Assembly (NCBI GenBank): GCA_029953675.1
Contig: JAMWBK010000001.1
Span: forward strand, 843,001 to 907,000
Length of the DNA stretch: 64,000 nt
Direction: 5' to 3'
Source of the DNA: Rhodosorus marinus
Taxonomy: Eukaryota; Rhodophyta; Stylonematophyceae; Stylonematales; Stylonemataceae
Below are positions 44,216-54,939 of this stretch, in pieces (position 1 is the first letter of the stretch; each line of letters begins with the position of its first letter). The position numbers and the translations under genes are program-made. The notes beneath the pieces were generated by a model that saw only the letters and a program-made list of their open reading frames with translations, had not been told where the DNA came from and searched no databases.

Positions 44216-44980
44216 CAGCCTAACTACCCTGAGAAGCGAGAAACAAGACGCTGATGACGCGGGTCGAACAATAAAGCCGCGTTGGAACGCCATAAGGTCA
44301 AGGACAGCTCCGTGAGAAGGCTATCAAGACGACTTGGGCTGTGACGAAAGAGCCCACGAAGCCAGCGAGAGCCGGCACAATCAACTAAACCAAAGCACTC
44401 GATGATGAGTGGAACAAACCGATAGGACAAGGCCGAATCGCGGAGCGTGGAGTCCAACATAGCTACAGCGTACTGGGACTCCATCAGTTGCCGCATTGAC
44501 CGAGCCGCAGCGCCACGGCAGCGTGCAGATGCGGGTAGGTATCTGGTCGCCTGAGGACAAGGAATAGAAAGGTCAACGTACTCACTCCGACGGGCGCGGA
44601 GATCAGTCACCACTAGATCCGCCACCCGCTGCACCCCTGGTGCGTCAGCCGTATCAGTAGTTGCCGTGGCCACGGGCAGAGGGACTTCATACTCCACCTC
44701 CCGGTCAGTGCCCAGGATCTGGGAACGAAGATAGCGAAACAGCAACCGGTTGAGCCGCGTATGACGACGAGTCCGGCCCCGGGCCCCCTGGACCTGCGGA
44801 CAGGGTGCCAACAGGTGTCCACCAAATTCACCGCACGGCACGTGGCTACCGCACAGGTTACAACTCGAGGCCCCAGCCGCGGGCCATGGCGGTTGGGGCA
44901 AGCCAAAGTACAAACGTAAACTCGTGCGCATCTCGAGGTCTGTCATCACCAGCCGCGGGTAGGCAGGAATGACCGTAAAG
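44216..44980 (-). mobile_element. Family A subfamily A2, knuckle and nuclease-like domain intact
   Basis: A diverged A-type copy in reverse, with an uninterrupted frame 44949-44224 of 241 codons, the longest intact stretch of this domain in the window. It has the knuckle CNLCG..H....C (residues about 31-51), RRHTRLNRLLFRYLRS, EVEYEV, VADLVVTDLRA, YVDLSIPCP and RFVPLIIECFGL. Relative to family A it differs at many sites, mostly conservative, which suggests a separate lineage that evolved under protein-level constraint. Confidence 0.82.
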
Positions 44981-45482
44981 ATGATCCGCTTATTCAGACG
45001 CTAACTACCCTGAGAAGCGAGAGACAAGACGCTGATGACGCACGTCCACAAACAAAGCAGAACTGGAGTGCCACAGGGTCAAAGAAAGCTCCGTGAGCAG
45101 ACTATCTAAACGCCCTGGGTCGTTGCGAAACAGAGCTCGCAGCCAGCGAGAACCTACACTATCTATTAAGCCAAAGCACTCAATGAGGGGGACGAACCGG
45201 TATGTCACCGCCGAATCGCGAAAGGTAGGGTTTGACATCGCTGCCGCGTCCTGCGAATCTTTCACTTGCCGCATGGACCGAGCTGCAGCTCCTCGACGCC
45301 GAGCCGACGCAGGCAGGTACCTGGTCGCCTGAGGACAAGGGATGGAGAGGTCAATGTACTCACTGCGACGCGCATTGAGGTCAGTCACAACGAGATCCGC
45401 CACCCGCTCTACCGCTGGGGCGTCACTCTCATCAGCAATTTCCGATACCACCGCCAGAGCGACCTCTTACTCATACTCCACT
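44981..45482 (-). mobile_element. Family A 3' fragment, reverse
   Basis: Tail GATGATCCGC at 44981; open through 148 codons of the endonuclease-like domain. Truncated at 45482, where a diverged upstream segment of the A3 type continues in the same orientation. Confidence 0.85.
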
Positions 45483-46080
45483 TGTGAGAGCTGAGGTTAC
45501 TCGCCACAGCACGAAGGCGAGCCAAGGTCGAAGGCGGAGACCACAAAGGCGAGCCGAGGTCAAAGGCGGAGAGGAAGCTGAACCGAGAAGGGTGGCGTAC
45601 GAGTCGCGATGTACGTCCCGGGAAAGGGTTTTTTGTACTACATCAGTTCTCGAAGGGGCCGGGCCCGACCGGGTAACAGACTCCTCAGGCGGCCTCGACG
45701 GCACGGCAACAGCGCCCGTTTCAGCATCGATATCATCCATGTCAGCAACGTCTCCAGCGCAAACCCCAGCCCCCATCCGGGCTCCACTGTCAAGGCACGA
45801 TTCGGCCGCAGAGCTTCCCGAACGAGATCCGTCAAAAGAGTCAAGAACTGCCCGCCACGACCCGTAGCGGGGTTGTCTACCGCTTGGCAGGGCAGTACAT
45901 TTCTGAAACGCACCTTCCGGCTCGTCAAAAACGCCTCCGAGCCTCGAGCTGAGAGTCACGTCCAAATGCCCCTTTCGGAGGCTTCGTAACAAACCACGTA
46001 CGGCGAGATTGCTCTCCTTAGACCAAGTAGTTAAACCATTTGCCCAAGAGCTCACAACGGCCGCCGGTTGGATTATTGTA
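45483..46080 (-). mobile_element. Diverged family A (A3) linker fragment, reverse
   Basis: Open over 194 codons (46055-45471) and similar in layout to the A linker: VVSSWANGL, ALPSGRQPR, SRPPEESVTRSGPAPSRTDVV, DSYATLL. Divergence from family A is high, so it is an older lineage. It contains near-repeats of GAGGTCAAAGGCGGAGA around 45520-45570. Confidence 0.78.
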
Positions 46081-46978
46081 CAACAGCGTATCCGCGGTTG
46101 GCGCTTACCAATCTGGAACTTCGTGTAAGCTTACGACTTTACCTGGGCTTACCGCAACCCCCTTGGCTTGTTGAGCCGGATTCTAGATGCGCATTGTGCG
46201 GGGCCAATGTGCCGTGGGGTGATTATGGTGCGCATCTGTTGGCGTCTTGTGCGGAGGTTCAAGGGGCCCGGACCAGACGCCATACGCGGCTCAACCGCTT
46301 GCTTTTTCGCTACCTTCGTTCTCAATCGCTCGGTACGGACCGAGAAGTGGAGTATGAGGTCGCTCTGGCGGTGGCATCGGAGGTTACGTTAGTCTGGGGT
46401 TACGGACCAGACGCCATACAAGGCTCAACCGCTTGCTTTTTCGCTACCTTCGTTCTCAATCGCTCGGTACGGACCGAGAAGTGGAGTATGAAGTCGCTCT
46501 GGCGGTGGCATCGGAAATTGCTGATGAGAGTGACGCCCCAGCGGTACAGCGGGTGACGGATCTCGTTGTGACAGACCTCAATACGCGTGGCAGTGAGTAC
46601 ATTGACCTCTCCATCCCTTGTCCTCAGGCGACCAGGTACCTGCCTGCGTCGGCTCGGCGTCGAGGAGCTGCAGCTCGGTCCATGCGGCAACTGAAAGATT
46701 CGCAGTACGCGGCAGCGATGTCAAACCCTACTTTTCGCGATTCGACGGTGACAAACCGGTTCGTCCCCCTCATTATTGAGTGCTTTGGCTTGATAGATAG
46801 TGTAGGTTCTCGCTGGCTGCGAGCTCTGTTTCGCAACGACCCAAGGCGTTTAGATAGTGTGCTCACGGAGCTTTCTTTGACCCTGTGGCGCTCCAATTCT
46901 GCTTTGTTTGTGGACGTGCGTCACCAGCGTCTTGTCTCTCGCTTCTCACTGTAGTTAGCCTCTGAATAGACGGATCAT
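46081..46978 (+). mobile_element. Family A fragment with internal tandem duplication
   Basis: Plus-strand copy from LALTNLELR through the knuckle. After VALAVASE (46380) a 16-base unrelated bridge leads back to GGACCAGACGCCATAC, so about 110 bases are duplicated (46270-46380 and 46405-46515); then it runs to the 3' end with CACTGTAGTTAGCCTCTGAATAGACGGATCATCACC. Confidence 0.82.
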
Positions 46979-48175
46979 CACCTTGAAGCAACTGCTCACA
47001 AGCAATGAAAGTCCATCTACGCCTCCTAGTGACCTGCCACGCCTCGCGAGCGAGATACGGAATCTGCTCAGGCATATTGCGGAAAACCTACCCGACTCCT
47101 GTTCGCCTGCGATCGCCCGGACTGCCACCTGGGACGGCCTGCTAGATGCCAGCTCGTTGCCAGCACCTGCTGGCATCGGGTATACAGTCAACGACGACCG
47201 CCGAAGATAGCATGCTCAACCTCTGACGCGTGCGGAACGCGCCTTCTCCAATGCGCTGCGCTGCAACAGACAGCCTACGACGTCATTGTCGACGCGCCGA
47301 GGATCCCCGTCTAGTGCGAGCCCGACTTCGGTCAGCCACAGGAGGCGCCAGCGGCACCTGGTTTCGCGATATTCCTACACCTGATGATGATCCGTTTATT
47401 CAGAGGCTAACTGAACCTACAGCTCGTGCCACCTTCGCCACGAGGCAACAGCTCGTCGCGAACATACGGCAACTTCTCGGGGTACCGCTTGTTGATCAAC
47501 CGCCGTCGGCGCCCTGCTCCACGTGCCGCACCACCCATGACGCTTACGGGTATCAACTGCTCCGCCGCTGCCCGCGCTCCATACGCATGCGCGTCCATAC
47601 GCATGCGCGTCCATTGCCACCACGAGCTAGTGAGAACCGTCCCGCGAATGTTGCGATAGTGGGGTTACGAGGATGTCGTCGTCGAGCCCGGCCTCATATG
47701 AGGACCAGCCCCATCGAGCACCTGATATTCACGCGACACACCCGAGGACGCGCCGGACGCTCTTCTTCGATGCCGTGGTTACCAGTCCTTTCCGGATACA
47801 CACCCTGCAAAGATCCGCCAATCGCACTGGCCATTCCGCCGACACTGCCGCTCAAGGAAAAATCAACAACTGCCGCGCCACCGCCGCCGACCCGGAGGAC
47901 TTCATCCCGATAGCCATGGAAAGATTTGGACGAGTCGCCACTCGTACGATGACCGAACTTCGCAGCCTCACCAAGCACCTTCACGCCGAAGACGCCGAAC
48001 GCAACGTCCTCAACAGAGCCCTCGCCTCGATTAACCGGACCCTGTGGAGTGGCAATGCCTGGGTTGGTTGCCCTTAATAGCTTTAGATAGGTAGGTAGTT
48101 TTTCTTGGAGTCACCTGTCGGTGACTCCCCGTTCCCTATCGCAGGACACCCACCCGGGGTTGTTAGTTTCTCAGG
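46979..48175 (+). mobile_element. Family B C-terminal region, second copy
   Basis: Same blocks as 40705-41955 but less damaged: IARTATWDGLL, SATGGASGTWFRDIPT (47333-47380), TRQQLVANIRQLLGVPLVDQ, CSTC.., HHELVRTV, PDIHATHPRTRRTLFFDAVVTSPF (47715-47795) which resembles the PD..D-V-TSP nuclease signature of related elements, and ADPEDFIPIA. It ends at GGACACCCACCCGGGGTTGTTAGTTTC (48145-48171). A 29-base family A end is inserted at about 47385-47413. Confidence 0.8.
47385..47413 (-). mobile_element. Minimal family A 3'-terminal insertion (about 29 bp)
   Basis: GATGATGATCCGTTTATTCA followed by GAGGCTAACT lies between RDIPT and the ATxxTRQQL block of family B, where the other B copy (41076-41090) has only a few codons. 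It is the very end of family A, tail included, and nothing else. Confidence 0.8.
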
Positions 48176-48788
48176 GGTTGCCCCGCGCCGAATATCCCCC
48201 TGTGCCACTGCTGCCTTTGCCCGTACCTGCCTACCGGAACGAGAAGAAGGTGAAGTCCCGCACGAAGAGGAAGAAGAGACACTAGCGAGGTATAAAGATT
48301 CTAAGAAAGCAAAGTCCCCCGCCAGAAAAGACTGAACCTTGCGTCTAATTGAACATGCACCGCGCCCCTGGGAGACCGTGAGCACTAGCCGAGGAAAAAC
48401 AAACAAAAGCTTCCAAGCAAGTGCTGCTTGAGGATGGTCGGCCACCTCCATAAGCAGGAAATCCAAAAGAAAAGAAACCCTCCTGCGCAAACGATGAGGG
48501 AGAGAGACTGGGGGCGAACGAGGGCAAAGAGGGATATACCCAGAAGGAAACGCCCAACAAAACCTTCGAACCAAGAGAAAAAACGAGAACGCCAGTACTC
48601 AAAGCTACCTGGGCTCGGAAAGAAAGCAGGAAGCTCGCAATGTTCCCTAAAAGACTCAGACATCCTGCTCCCTCACCACGGAGGAAGCGTCTACGGGACG
48701 CGAATCCGCAACGGAATCAGAAGAATTTCTTCCCGCAACTGGCGCCAAGAAGGGGCGCTTGAGCGGAGGGGCACGCAAAGAGTTTAGT
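48176..48788 (-). mobile_element. Family A 5' region, reverse
   Basis: Matches 34075-34690 of the near-complete copy in reverse (MSESFREHCELPAFF near 48663). It joins directly to the family B 3' end on its left and to a short A 3' end on its right. Confidence 0.82.
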
Positions 48789-49140
48789 TAGCCTAACTAC
48801 TCTGAGAAGCGAGGAGCAAGACGCTAATGAGTTTCTCGCTTCTCAGGGTAGTTAGGCTCTGAACAAACGGATAATGATGATGAGGCTCTGAATAAACGGA
48901 TGATGATGATGACGCGCGTCCAACAATAAAACATGGTTGGAACTGGAACGGATCATCATCGGTTGGAACTCCAGAGGGTCAAAGTCAGCTCCGTGAGAAG
49001 GCTCTAGCCAGCCGCCTTGGGTTGTATCGAAAGAACGCAAGAAGCCAACGAGAGACGGGTACCTGAATAGTCTTTCGACAAGCGCAGCAGCCTGGAGGGG
49101 GAGTAGTGGATGTGTGTGGAGTGCACTGCAAAACTGTGTC
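48789..49140. mobile_element. Several family A 3'-end scraps
   Basis: A 45-base reverse end (48789-48830), a plus end (48833-48893) with two consecutive GAATAAACGGATGATGATG tails, and a diverged reverse fragment (48905-49140) broken by another tail at 48948-48965. The tails contain (GAT)n or (ATC)n. Confidence 0.7.
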
Positions 49141-50085
49141 AAGAGCTAGGGCGTTAGCAAATCAACTTCTCGAGCAGGCCGCCATTCGGGAGGTCCAGCT
49201 GGCCCCGTAGCCTTTATTGGGCAGCTACCTAATGTAGCGCATCACACGATCACTACGGATCATCACTACGTACGCACTAATCAAACCTGGACTCCCTGTC
49301 CAGGAGTCTCATCTAAGTCTCATTTAAATTCTACTTAGGGGAAATATCGGTCCATCTGCGCGATCTTTCTCGATCGCCTGCTCAACTGGCGCAGCATTGT
49401 GCTGCCATAAAATGTGGTTTATTGACCCCTCACCGACGATAGGTGGGAGTCACGATCATGCACGATCACCATCATGCATGCTGGTGCGCGCTCGCCGTTC
49501 GAAGAAATTCAAGGCTAGCCTGGCCCATTCGACCACAAGTCTCAAAAATGAACGGCACAAGAACCACATCTCGGTTTCCCCCCTCAGCACTTCCTTATAA
49601 TGCAACGCCTTCGCTTGTTCTGCTTATTTCGCAGCATACCCGCAGTTCCAGCTCGTATGTCTCAACTGATGCCTTTGAAGTGGCGATGTCACCATCACAT
49701 CCACCACATACACGCACGCATCCGCTCGTCGGGTGTCGTGCAACGATGTCTGGGCGAATTCCAGACCCAGCAAAGAACCCCTGAAGGCTCTACTTGTATC
49801 TCCGTGAAATTCCATTGGTGTAGCCATCGACTCAGTTCAATCTTTAGCTCGTCGTGCCTCTTGGTTCGCCTCCCCGATGACGTCCTGCAGTGGTGCAGCC
49901 GCTGGATCCCACGCACATCGTGTGGTTGCTCGCAGACTGTGCACGTGTGTAACCGGCCTAGTCCTTGCAGTGGCAGCCGCCGCGGCCCTGTACTAGGACA
50001 GTCGCGTAGCCAGACGCTAGACCCCGCACCCCGTTCCAGATGCCGATCGGATCCTCCCCCGGTCTAGGTCGTCCAGTGTTGAATG
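49141..50085. other. Unassigned stretch inside the cluster
   Basis: Open frames such as 49600-50067 plus show no clear similarity to families A or B. A run of CACGATCA/CATCATG motifs lies at 49450-49485. The stretch may be old element sequence or original host DNA. Confidence 0.4.
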
Positions 50086-50320
50086 CCCAGTAAGCTAGCT
50101 CCTCAAAGGCTTGTCTGTGACACTGGTGGACGCAGACATCTCTACTCTAAGGGAGAACGAGCAGACTGTCCCTCACCGCCAGCTGGCCTTGCCTGTGCGC
50201 ATGGGCGGACTAGCCGTGGGGAATTATGCAATAATCCAACCGGCGGAGCTCTTGGGCAAATGCTTTAACTGCTTGGTCTAAAGAGAGCAATCCCGCCGCG
50301 CGTGGTTTGGTACGAGGCCT
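50086..50320 (+). mobile_element. Diverged family A (A3) connection-domain fragment
   Basis: Reads, across a frameshift, like the block VPHRQLALPVRMGGLAVGNYAIIQPA that lies after the RT in family A (36055-36125). It ends against a reverse A 3' end. Confidence 0.65.
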
Positions 50321-51183
50321 CCGTTTATTTAGAGGCTAACTACCCTTAGAAGCGAGAGACAAGACGCTGATGACGCGCGTCCACAAACAAAGCAGAATTG
50401 GAGCGCCACAGGGTCAAAGAAAGCCCTCCGTGAGCAGACTAACGTTTAGTTAGTGCGTTTAGCCCTGGGTCGTTGCGAAACAGAGCTCGCAGCCAGCGAG
50501 AACCTACACTATCTATCAAGCCAAAGCACTCAATAACGAGGGGGACGAACCGGTACGTCACCTCCGAATCGCGAAAGGTAGGGTTTGACATCGCTGCCGC
50601 GTACTGCGAATCTTTCACTCGCCGCATGGACCGAGCTGCAGTTCCTCGACGCCGAGCCGACGCAGGCAGGTACCTGGTCGCGTGAGGACAAGGGATGGAG
50701 AGGTCAATGTCCTCACTCACTGCGACGCGCATTGAGGTCAGTCACAACGAGATCCGCCACCCGCTGTACCGCTGGGGCGTCACTCTCATCAGCAATTTCC
50801 GATGCCACCGCCAGAGCGACCTCATACTCCACTTCTCGGTCCGTTCCGAGCGATTGAGAACGAAGGTAGCGGGAAAGCACGCGGTGAGCCGCGTTTGCGT
50901 CTGGCGTCTGGTCCGGGCCCCTTGAACCTCCGCACAAGACGCCAACAGATGCGCACCATAATCACCCCACGGCACATTGGCCCTGCACAATGCGCATCTA
51001 GAATCCCGCTCAACAGGCCAAGGGGGTTGCGGCAAGCCCAGGTAAAGTCGTAAGCTTACACGAAGTTCGAGATCGGTAAGCGCCAACCGCGGATACGCAG
51101 GTATGACCGTGAAGAAACGGGAGCTGAGACTCCCCCCCAAACCGCGGCAGGCGAGCCAAAGTCGACGTCGAGCACGAAAATAA
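50321..51183 (-). mobile_element. Family A fragment, reverse, through the zinc knuckle
   Basis: 3' end at about 50321 (CCGTTTATTTAGAGGC); includes the nuclease-like domain with a 16-base disruption at 50440-50455, the knuckle (51005-50945) and upstream linker to 51183, where it meets a plus-strand fragment. Confidence 0.82.
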
Positions 51184-51402
51184 ACATTATTGAGTGCTTT
51201 GGCTTGATAGATAGTGTATGTTCTCGCCGGCTGCGAGCTCTGTTTCGCAACGACCCAGGGCGTTTAGATAGTCTGCTCACGGAGCTTTCTTTGACCCTGT
51301 GGCGCTCCAATTCTGCTTTCTTTGTGGACGCGCGTCATCAGCGTCTTGTCTCTCGCTTCTCAGGGTAGTTAGCCTCTGAATAAACGGATCATCATCATCA
51401 AG
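51184..51402 (+). mobile_element. Family A 3'-end fragment with ATC tail
   Basis: Starts at HYIIECFGL-coding sequence and ends AATAAACGGATCATCATCATC, the clearest example of the triplet tail. Inverted junction with the preceding copy at 51183. Confidence 0.85.
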
Positions 51403-51645
51403 GTAAACTCAGAAGGGTGGCATACGAGTCCCGATGTATGCCCCACGAAAGGGTTTTTTGGATTACATCGGTCCTCGAAGGGGCCGCACCCGACCGGGAA
51501 ACGCCCTCCTGTGGCGGTCTCGACGGCACAGCCACGGCGTCAATATCCTCGGCAGTTTCTACCCCATTTCCAGCACACGGTGCTGCAGCAGAGACTCCCG
51601 AACGATGGCCACCGAGGGAGTCAAGAACTGCGAGGCCTCTTGTGA
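51403..51645 (-). mobile_element. Family A linker fragment, reverse
   Basis: Reverse of the linker (SRPPEEGVSRS, DSYATLL). It stops where a new reverse 3' end starts at 51646. Confidence 0.78.
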
Positions 51646-52410
51646 TCTGTTTATTCAGAGGCTAACTACCCTGAGAAGCGAGAGACAAGACGCTGATGAC
51701 GCGCGTCCACAAACAAAGCAGAATTAGAGCGCCACAGGGTCAAAGAAAGCTCCGTGAGGAGACTATCTAAACGCCCTGGGTCGTTGCGAAACAGAGCTCG
51801 CAGCCAGCGAGAACTTACACTATCTATCAAGCCAAAGCACTCAATAATGAGGAGGACGAACCGGTATGTCACCGTCGAATCGCGAAAGGTAGGGTTTGAC
51901 ATCGCTGCCGCGTACTGCGAATCTTTCACTTGCCGCATGGACCGAGCTGCAGCAACTCGACGCCGAGCCGACCGACGCAGGCAGGTACCTGGTCGCCTGA
52001 GGACAAGGGATGGAGAGGTCAATGTACTCACTGCGACGCGCATTGAGTTCAGTCACAACGAGATCCGCCACCCGCTGTACCGCTGGGGCGTCACTCTCAT
52101 CGGCAATTTCCGATGCCACCGCCAGAGCGACCTCATACTCCACTTCTCGGTCCGTACCGAGCGATTGAGAACGAAGGTAGCGAAAAAGCAAGCGGTTGAG
52201 CCGCGTATGGCGTCTGGTCCGGGCCCCTTGAACCTCCGCACAAGACGCCAACAGATGCGCACCATAATCACCCCACGGCACATTGGCCCGCACAATGCGC
52301 ATCTAGAATCCGGCTCAACGGGCCAAGGGGTTTGCGGCAAGCCCAGGTAAAGTCGTAAGCTTACACGAAGTTCGAGATCGGTAAGTGCCAACCGCGGATA
52401 CGCCGCAGGT
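51646..52410 (-). mobile_element. Family A fragment, reverse, knuckle to 3' end
   Basis: One of the best-preserved C-terminal regions, with long open frames over the nuclease-like domain (52302-51841) and only few frame breaks. Confidence 0.85.
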
Positions 52411-52783
52411 ATGCCACAACCACGACCCGCAGCCGGGGGGCAGTTCTTGACTCTTTTGACGGATCTCGTTCGGGAAGCTCTGCGGCCGAACCGTGTCTTG
52501 ACAGTGGAGCCCGGGGGCTGGCGTTTGCGCTGGAGACGATGCTGACATGGATGGTGTCGATGCTGAAACGGACGCTGTTCCCGTGCCGTCGAGGCCGCCT
52601 GAGGAGTTTGTTACCCGGTCGGGCCCGGCCCCTTCGAGAACTGATGTAGTACAAAAAACCCTTTCCTGGGACATACATCGCGACTCGTACGCCACCCTTC
52701 TCGCTTCAGCTATCTCTCCGCCTTTGACCTTGGCTCGCCTTTGTACTTTCGCCTCAGCTCTCGCTTCTTTACGGTCATTGATG
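52411..52783 (+). mobile_element. Diverged family A (A3) linker fragment
   Basis: Plus-strand piece similar to 45483-46080 in reverse: VLDSFDGSRSGSSAAE, SRPPEEFVTRSGPAPSRTDVVQ. It ends at TGATGATGATCAG, the start of the palindromic junction. Confidence 0.75.
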
Positions 52784-52785
52784 AT

Positions 52786-52828
52786 GATCAGTTTATTCAG
52801 AGGCAGTTAGCCTCTGAATAAACTGATC
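52786..52828. repeat. Perfect palindrome of two family A 3' termini
   Basis: Arms 52786-52804 and 52810-52828 are perfect 19-bp inverted copies (GATCAGTTTATTCAGAGGC) around AGTTA. They are two element ends head to head, so the 3' terminus was captured twice in opposite orientation. Confidence 0.93.
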
Positions 52829-53111
52829 CTGGGAAGCGAGAGACAAGACGCTGATGACGCGTCCACAAACACAGCAGAATTGGAGCGCCACAGGGTGAAA
52901 GAAAGCTCCGTGAGCAGACTATCTAAACGCCCTGGGTCGTTGCGAAACAGAGCTCGCAGCCAGCGAGAACCTACACTATCTATCAAGCCAAAGCACTCAA
53001 TAATGAGGGGGACGAACCGGTATGTCACAGCCGAATCGCGAAAGGTAGGGTTTGACATCGCTGCCGCGTACTGCGAATCTTTCACTTGCCGCTTGGACCG
53101 AGCTGCAGCTC
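52829..53111 (-). mobile_element. Family A fragment, reverse
   Basis: Reverse nuclease-like domain fragment that continues from the right arm of the palindrome and is cut at 53111, in SRRRAA-coding sequence, by a plus-strand A2 copy. Confidence 0.8.
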
Positions 53112-53850
53112 CTGCCTACCCGCGGCTAGTGATGACAGACTTCGAGATGCGCACGAGCTTACGTTTGTACCTTGGCCTGCCCCAACCGCCATGGCCCGCG
53201 GCTAGTTGTAAACTGTGCGGTAGCCACGTGCCGTGCGGTGAATTCGGTGGACACCTTTGGCATCCTGTCCGCAGGTCCAGGGGGCCCGGACTCGTCGCCA
53301 TACGCGGCTCAACCGGTTGCTGTTTCACTATCTTCGTTCCCAGATCCTGGGCACGGACCGGGAGGTGGAGTATGAAGTCCCTCTGCCCGTGGCCACGGCA
53401 ACTACTGATACGGCTGACGCACCAGGGGTGCAGCGGGTGGCGGATCTAGTGGTGACTGATCTCAGCGCCCGTCGGAGTGAGTACGTTGACCTTTCTATTC
53501 CTTGTCCTCAGGCGACCAGATACCTACCCGCATCTGCACGCTGCCGTGGCGCTGCGGCTCGGTCAATGCGGCAACTGAAGGAGTCCCAGTACGCTGCAGC
53601 TATGTTGGACTCCACGCTCCGCGATTCGGCCTTGTCCTATCGGTTTGTTCTACTCATCATCCAGTGCTTTGGTTTAGTTGATTGTGTCGGCTCTCGCTGG
53701 CTTCGTGGGCTCTTTCGTCGCAGCCCAAGTCGTCTTGATAGCCTTCTCACGGAGCTGTCCTTGACCTTATGGCGTTCCGACGCGGCTTCACTGTTCGACG
53801 CGCGTCATCAGCGTCTTGTTTCTCGCTTCTCAGGGTAGTTAAGCTCTGAT
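53112..53850 (+). mobile_element. Subfamily A2 copy, knuckle to 3' end
   Basis: Plus-strand A2 copy, close to 44216-44980. A small deletion after the knuckle shifts the frame; from 53257 to 53838 it is open for 193 codons. The 3' end is CAGGGTAGTTAAGCTCTGATAAACTGATGATGATG. Confidence 0.82.
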
Positions 53851-54701
53851 AAACTGATGATGATGACGCGCGTCCACAAACAAAGCAGAATTAGAGTGCC
53901 ACAGGGTCAAAGAAAGCTCCGTGAGCAGACTATCTAAACGCCCTGGGTCGTTGCGAAACAGAGCTCGCAGCCAGCGAGAACCTACACTATCTATCAAGCC
54001 AAAGCACTCAATAATGAGGGGGACGAACCGGTATGTCACAGCCAAATTGCGAAAGGTAGGGTTTGACATCGCTGCCGCGTACTACGAATCTTTCACTTGC
54101 CGCATGGACCGAGCTGCAGCTCCTCGACGCCGAGTCGACCGACGCAGGCAGGTACCTGGTTGCCTGAGGACAAGGGATGGAGAGGTCAATGTACTCACTG
54201 CGACGCGCATTGAGTTCAGTCACAACGAGATCCGCCACCCGCTGTACCGCTGGGGCGTCACTCTCATCAGCAATTTCCGATGCCACCGCCAGAGCGACCT
54301 CATACTCCACTTCTCGGTCCGTACCGAGCGATTGAGAACGAAGGTAGCGGAAAAGCAAGCGGTTGAGCCGCGTATGGCGTCTGGTCCGGGCCCCTTGAAC
54401 CTCCGCACAAGACGCCAACAGATGCGCACCATAGTCAACCCCACGGCACATTGGCCCTGCACAATGCGCATCTAGAATCCCGCTCAACAGGCCAAGGGGG
54501 TTGCGGCAAGCCCAGGTAAAGTCGTCAGCTTACACGAAGTTCGAGATCGGTAAGCGCCAACCGCGGATACGCAGGTATGACCGTGAAGAACGGGAGCTGA
54601 GACTCCCCCCCAAACCGCGCATGCGAGCCAAAGTCGACGCAGAGCAGGAAGGTAAACTCAGAAGGGTGGCGTACGAGTCCCGATGTATGTCCCACGAATA
54701 T
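53851..54701 (-). mobile_element. Family A fragment, reverse, linker to 3' part
   Basis: Reverse copy that lacks the last 50 bases of the element. It covers the nuclease-like domain, the knuckle (54480-54420) and the linker, and breaks off at 54701 at the start of the 90-bp flank repeat. Confidence 0.83.
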
Positions 54702-54801
54702 GTATACAGGCGTTATCCAAAAACACTCCAAAAGCCTGTTCAGAATAGATAAGACATTCAGGGGTTCTCAAAAGCGCGGGAACTTCATGTAGTTTGTGTA
54801 G
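54702..54801 (+). repeat. Right copy of 90-bp direct repeat
   Basis: Nearly the same as 31322-31412, from ATCCAAAAACACTCC through ATTCAGGGGTTCTCAAAAGC to CTTCATGTAG, in the same orientation, 23.3 kb away. Confidence 0.85.
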
Positions 54802-54939
54802 GTCATTGTCCTCAGACTCCAGCTCTGAACCAGCAATATAAGAAAAGCTCGGAAACTGCTCAAGCATTTCTCAGGTTTTAGCATTTTCACTTTTTTTGCA
54901 CTTTTTAGCACTCGGGTTTTTTATTTGGTACCCCTCTAG

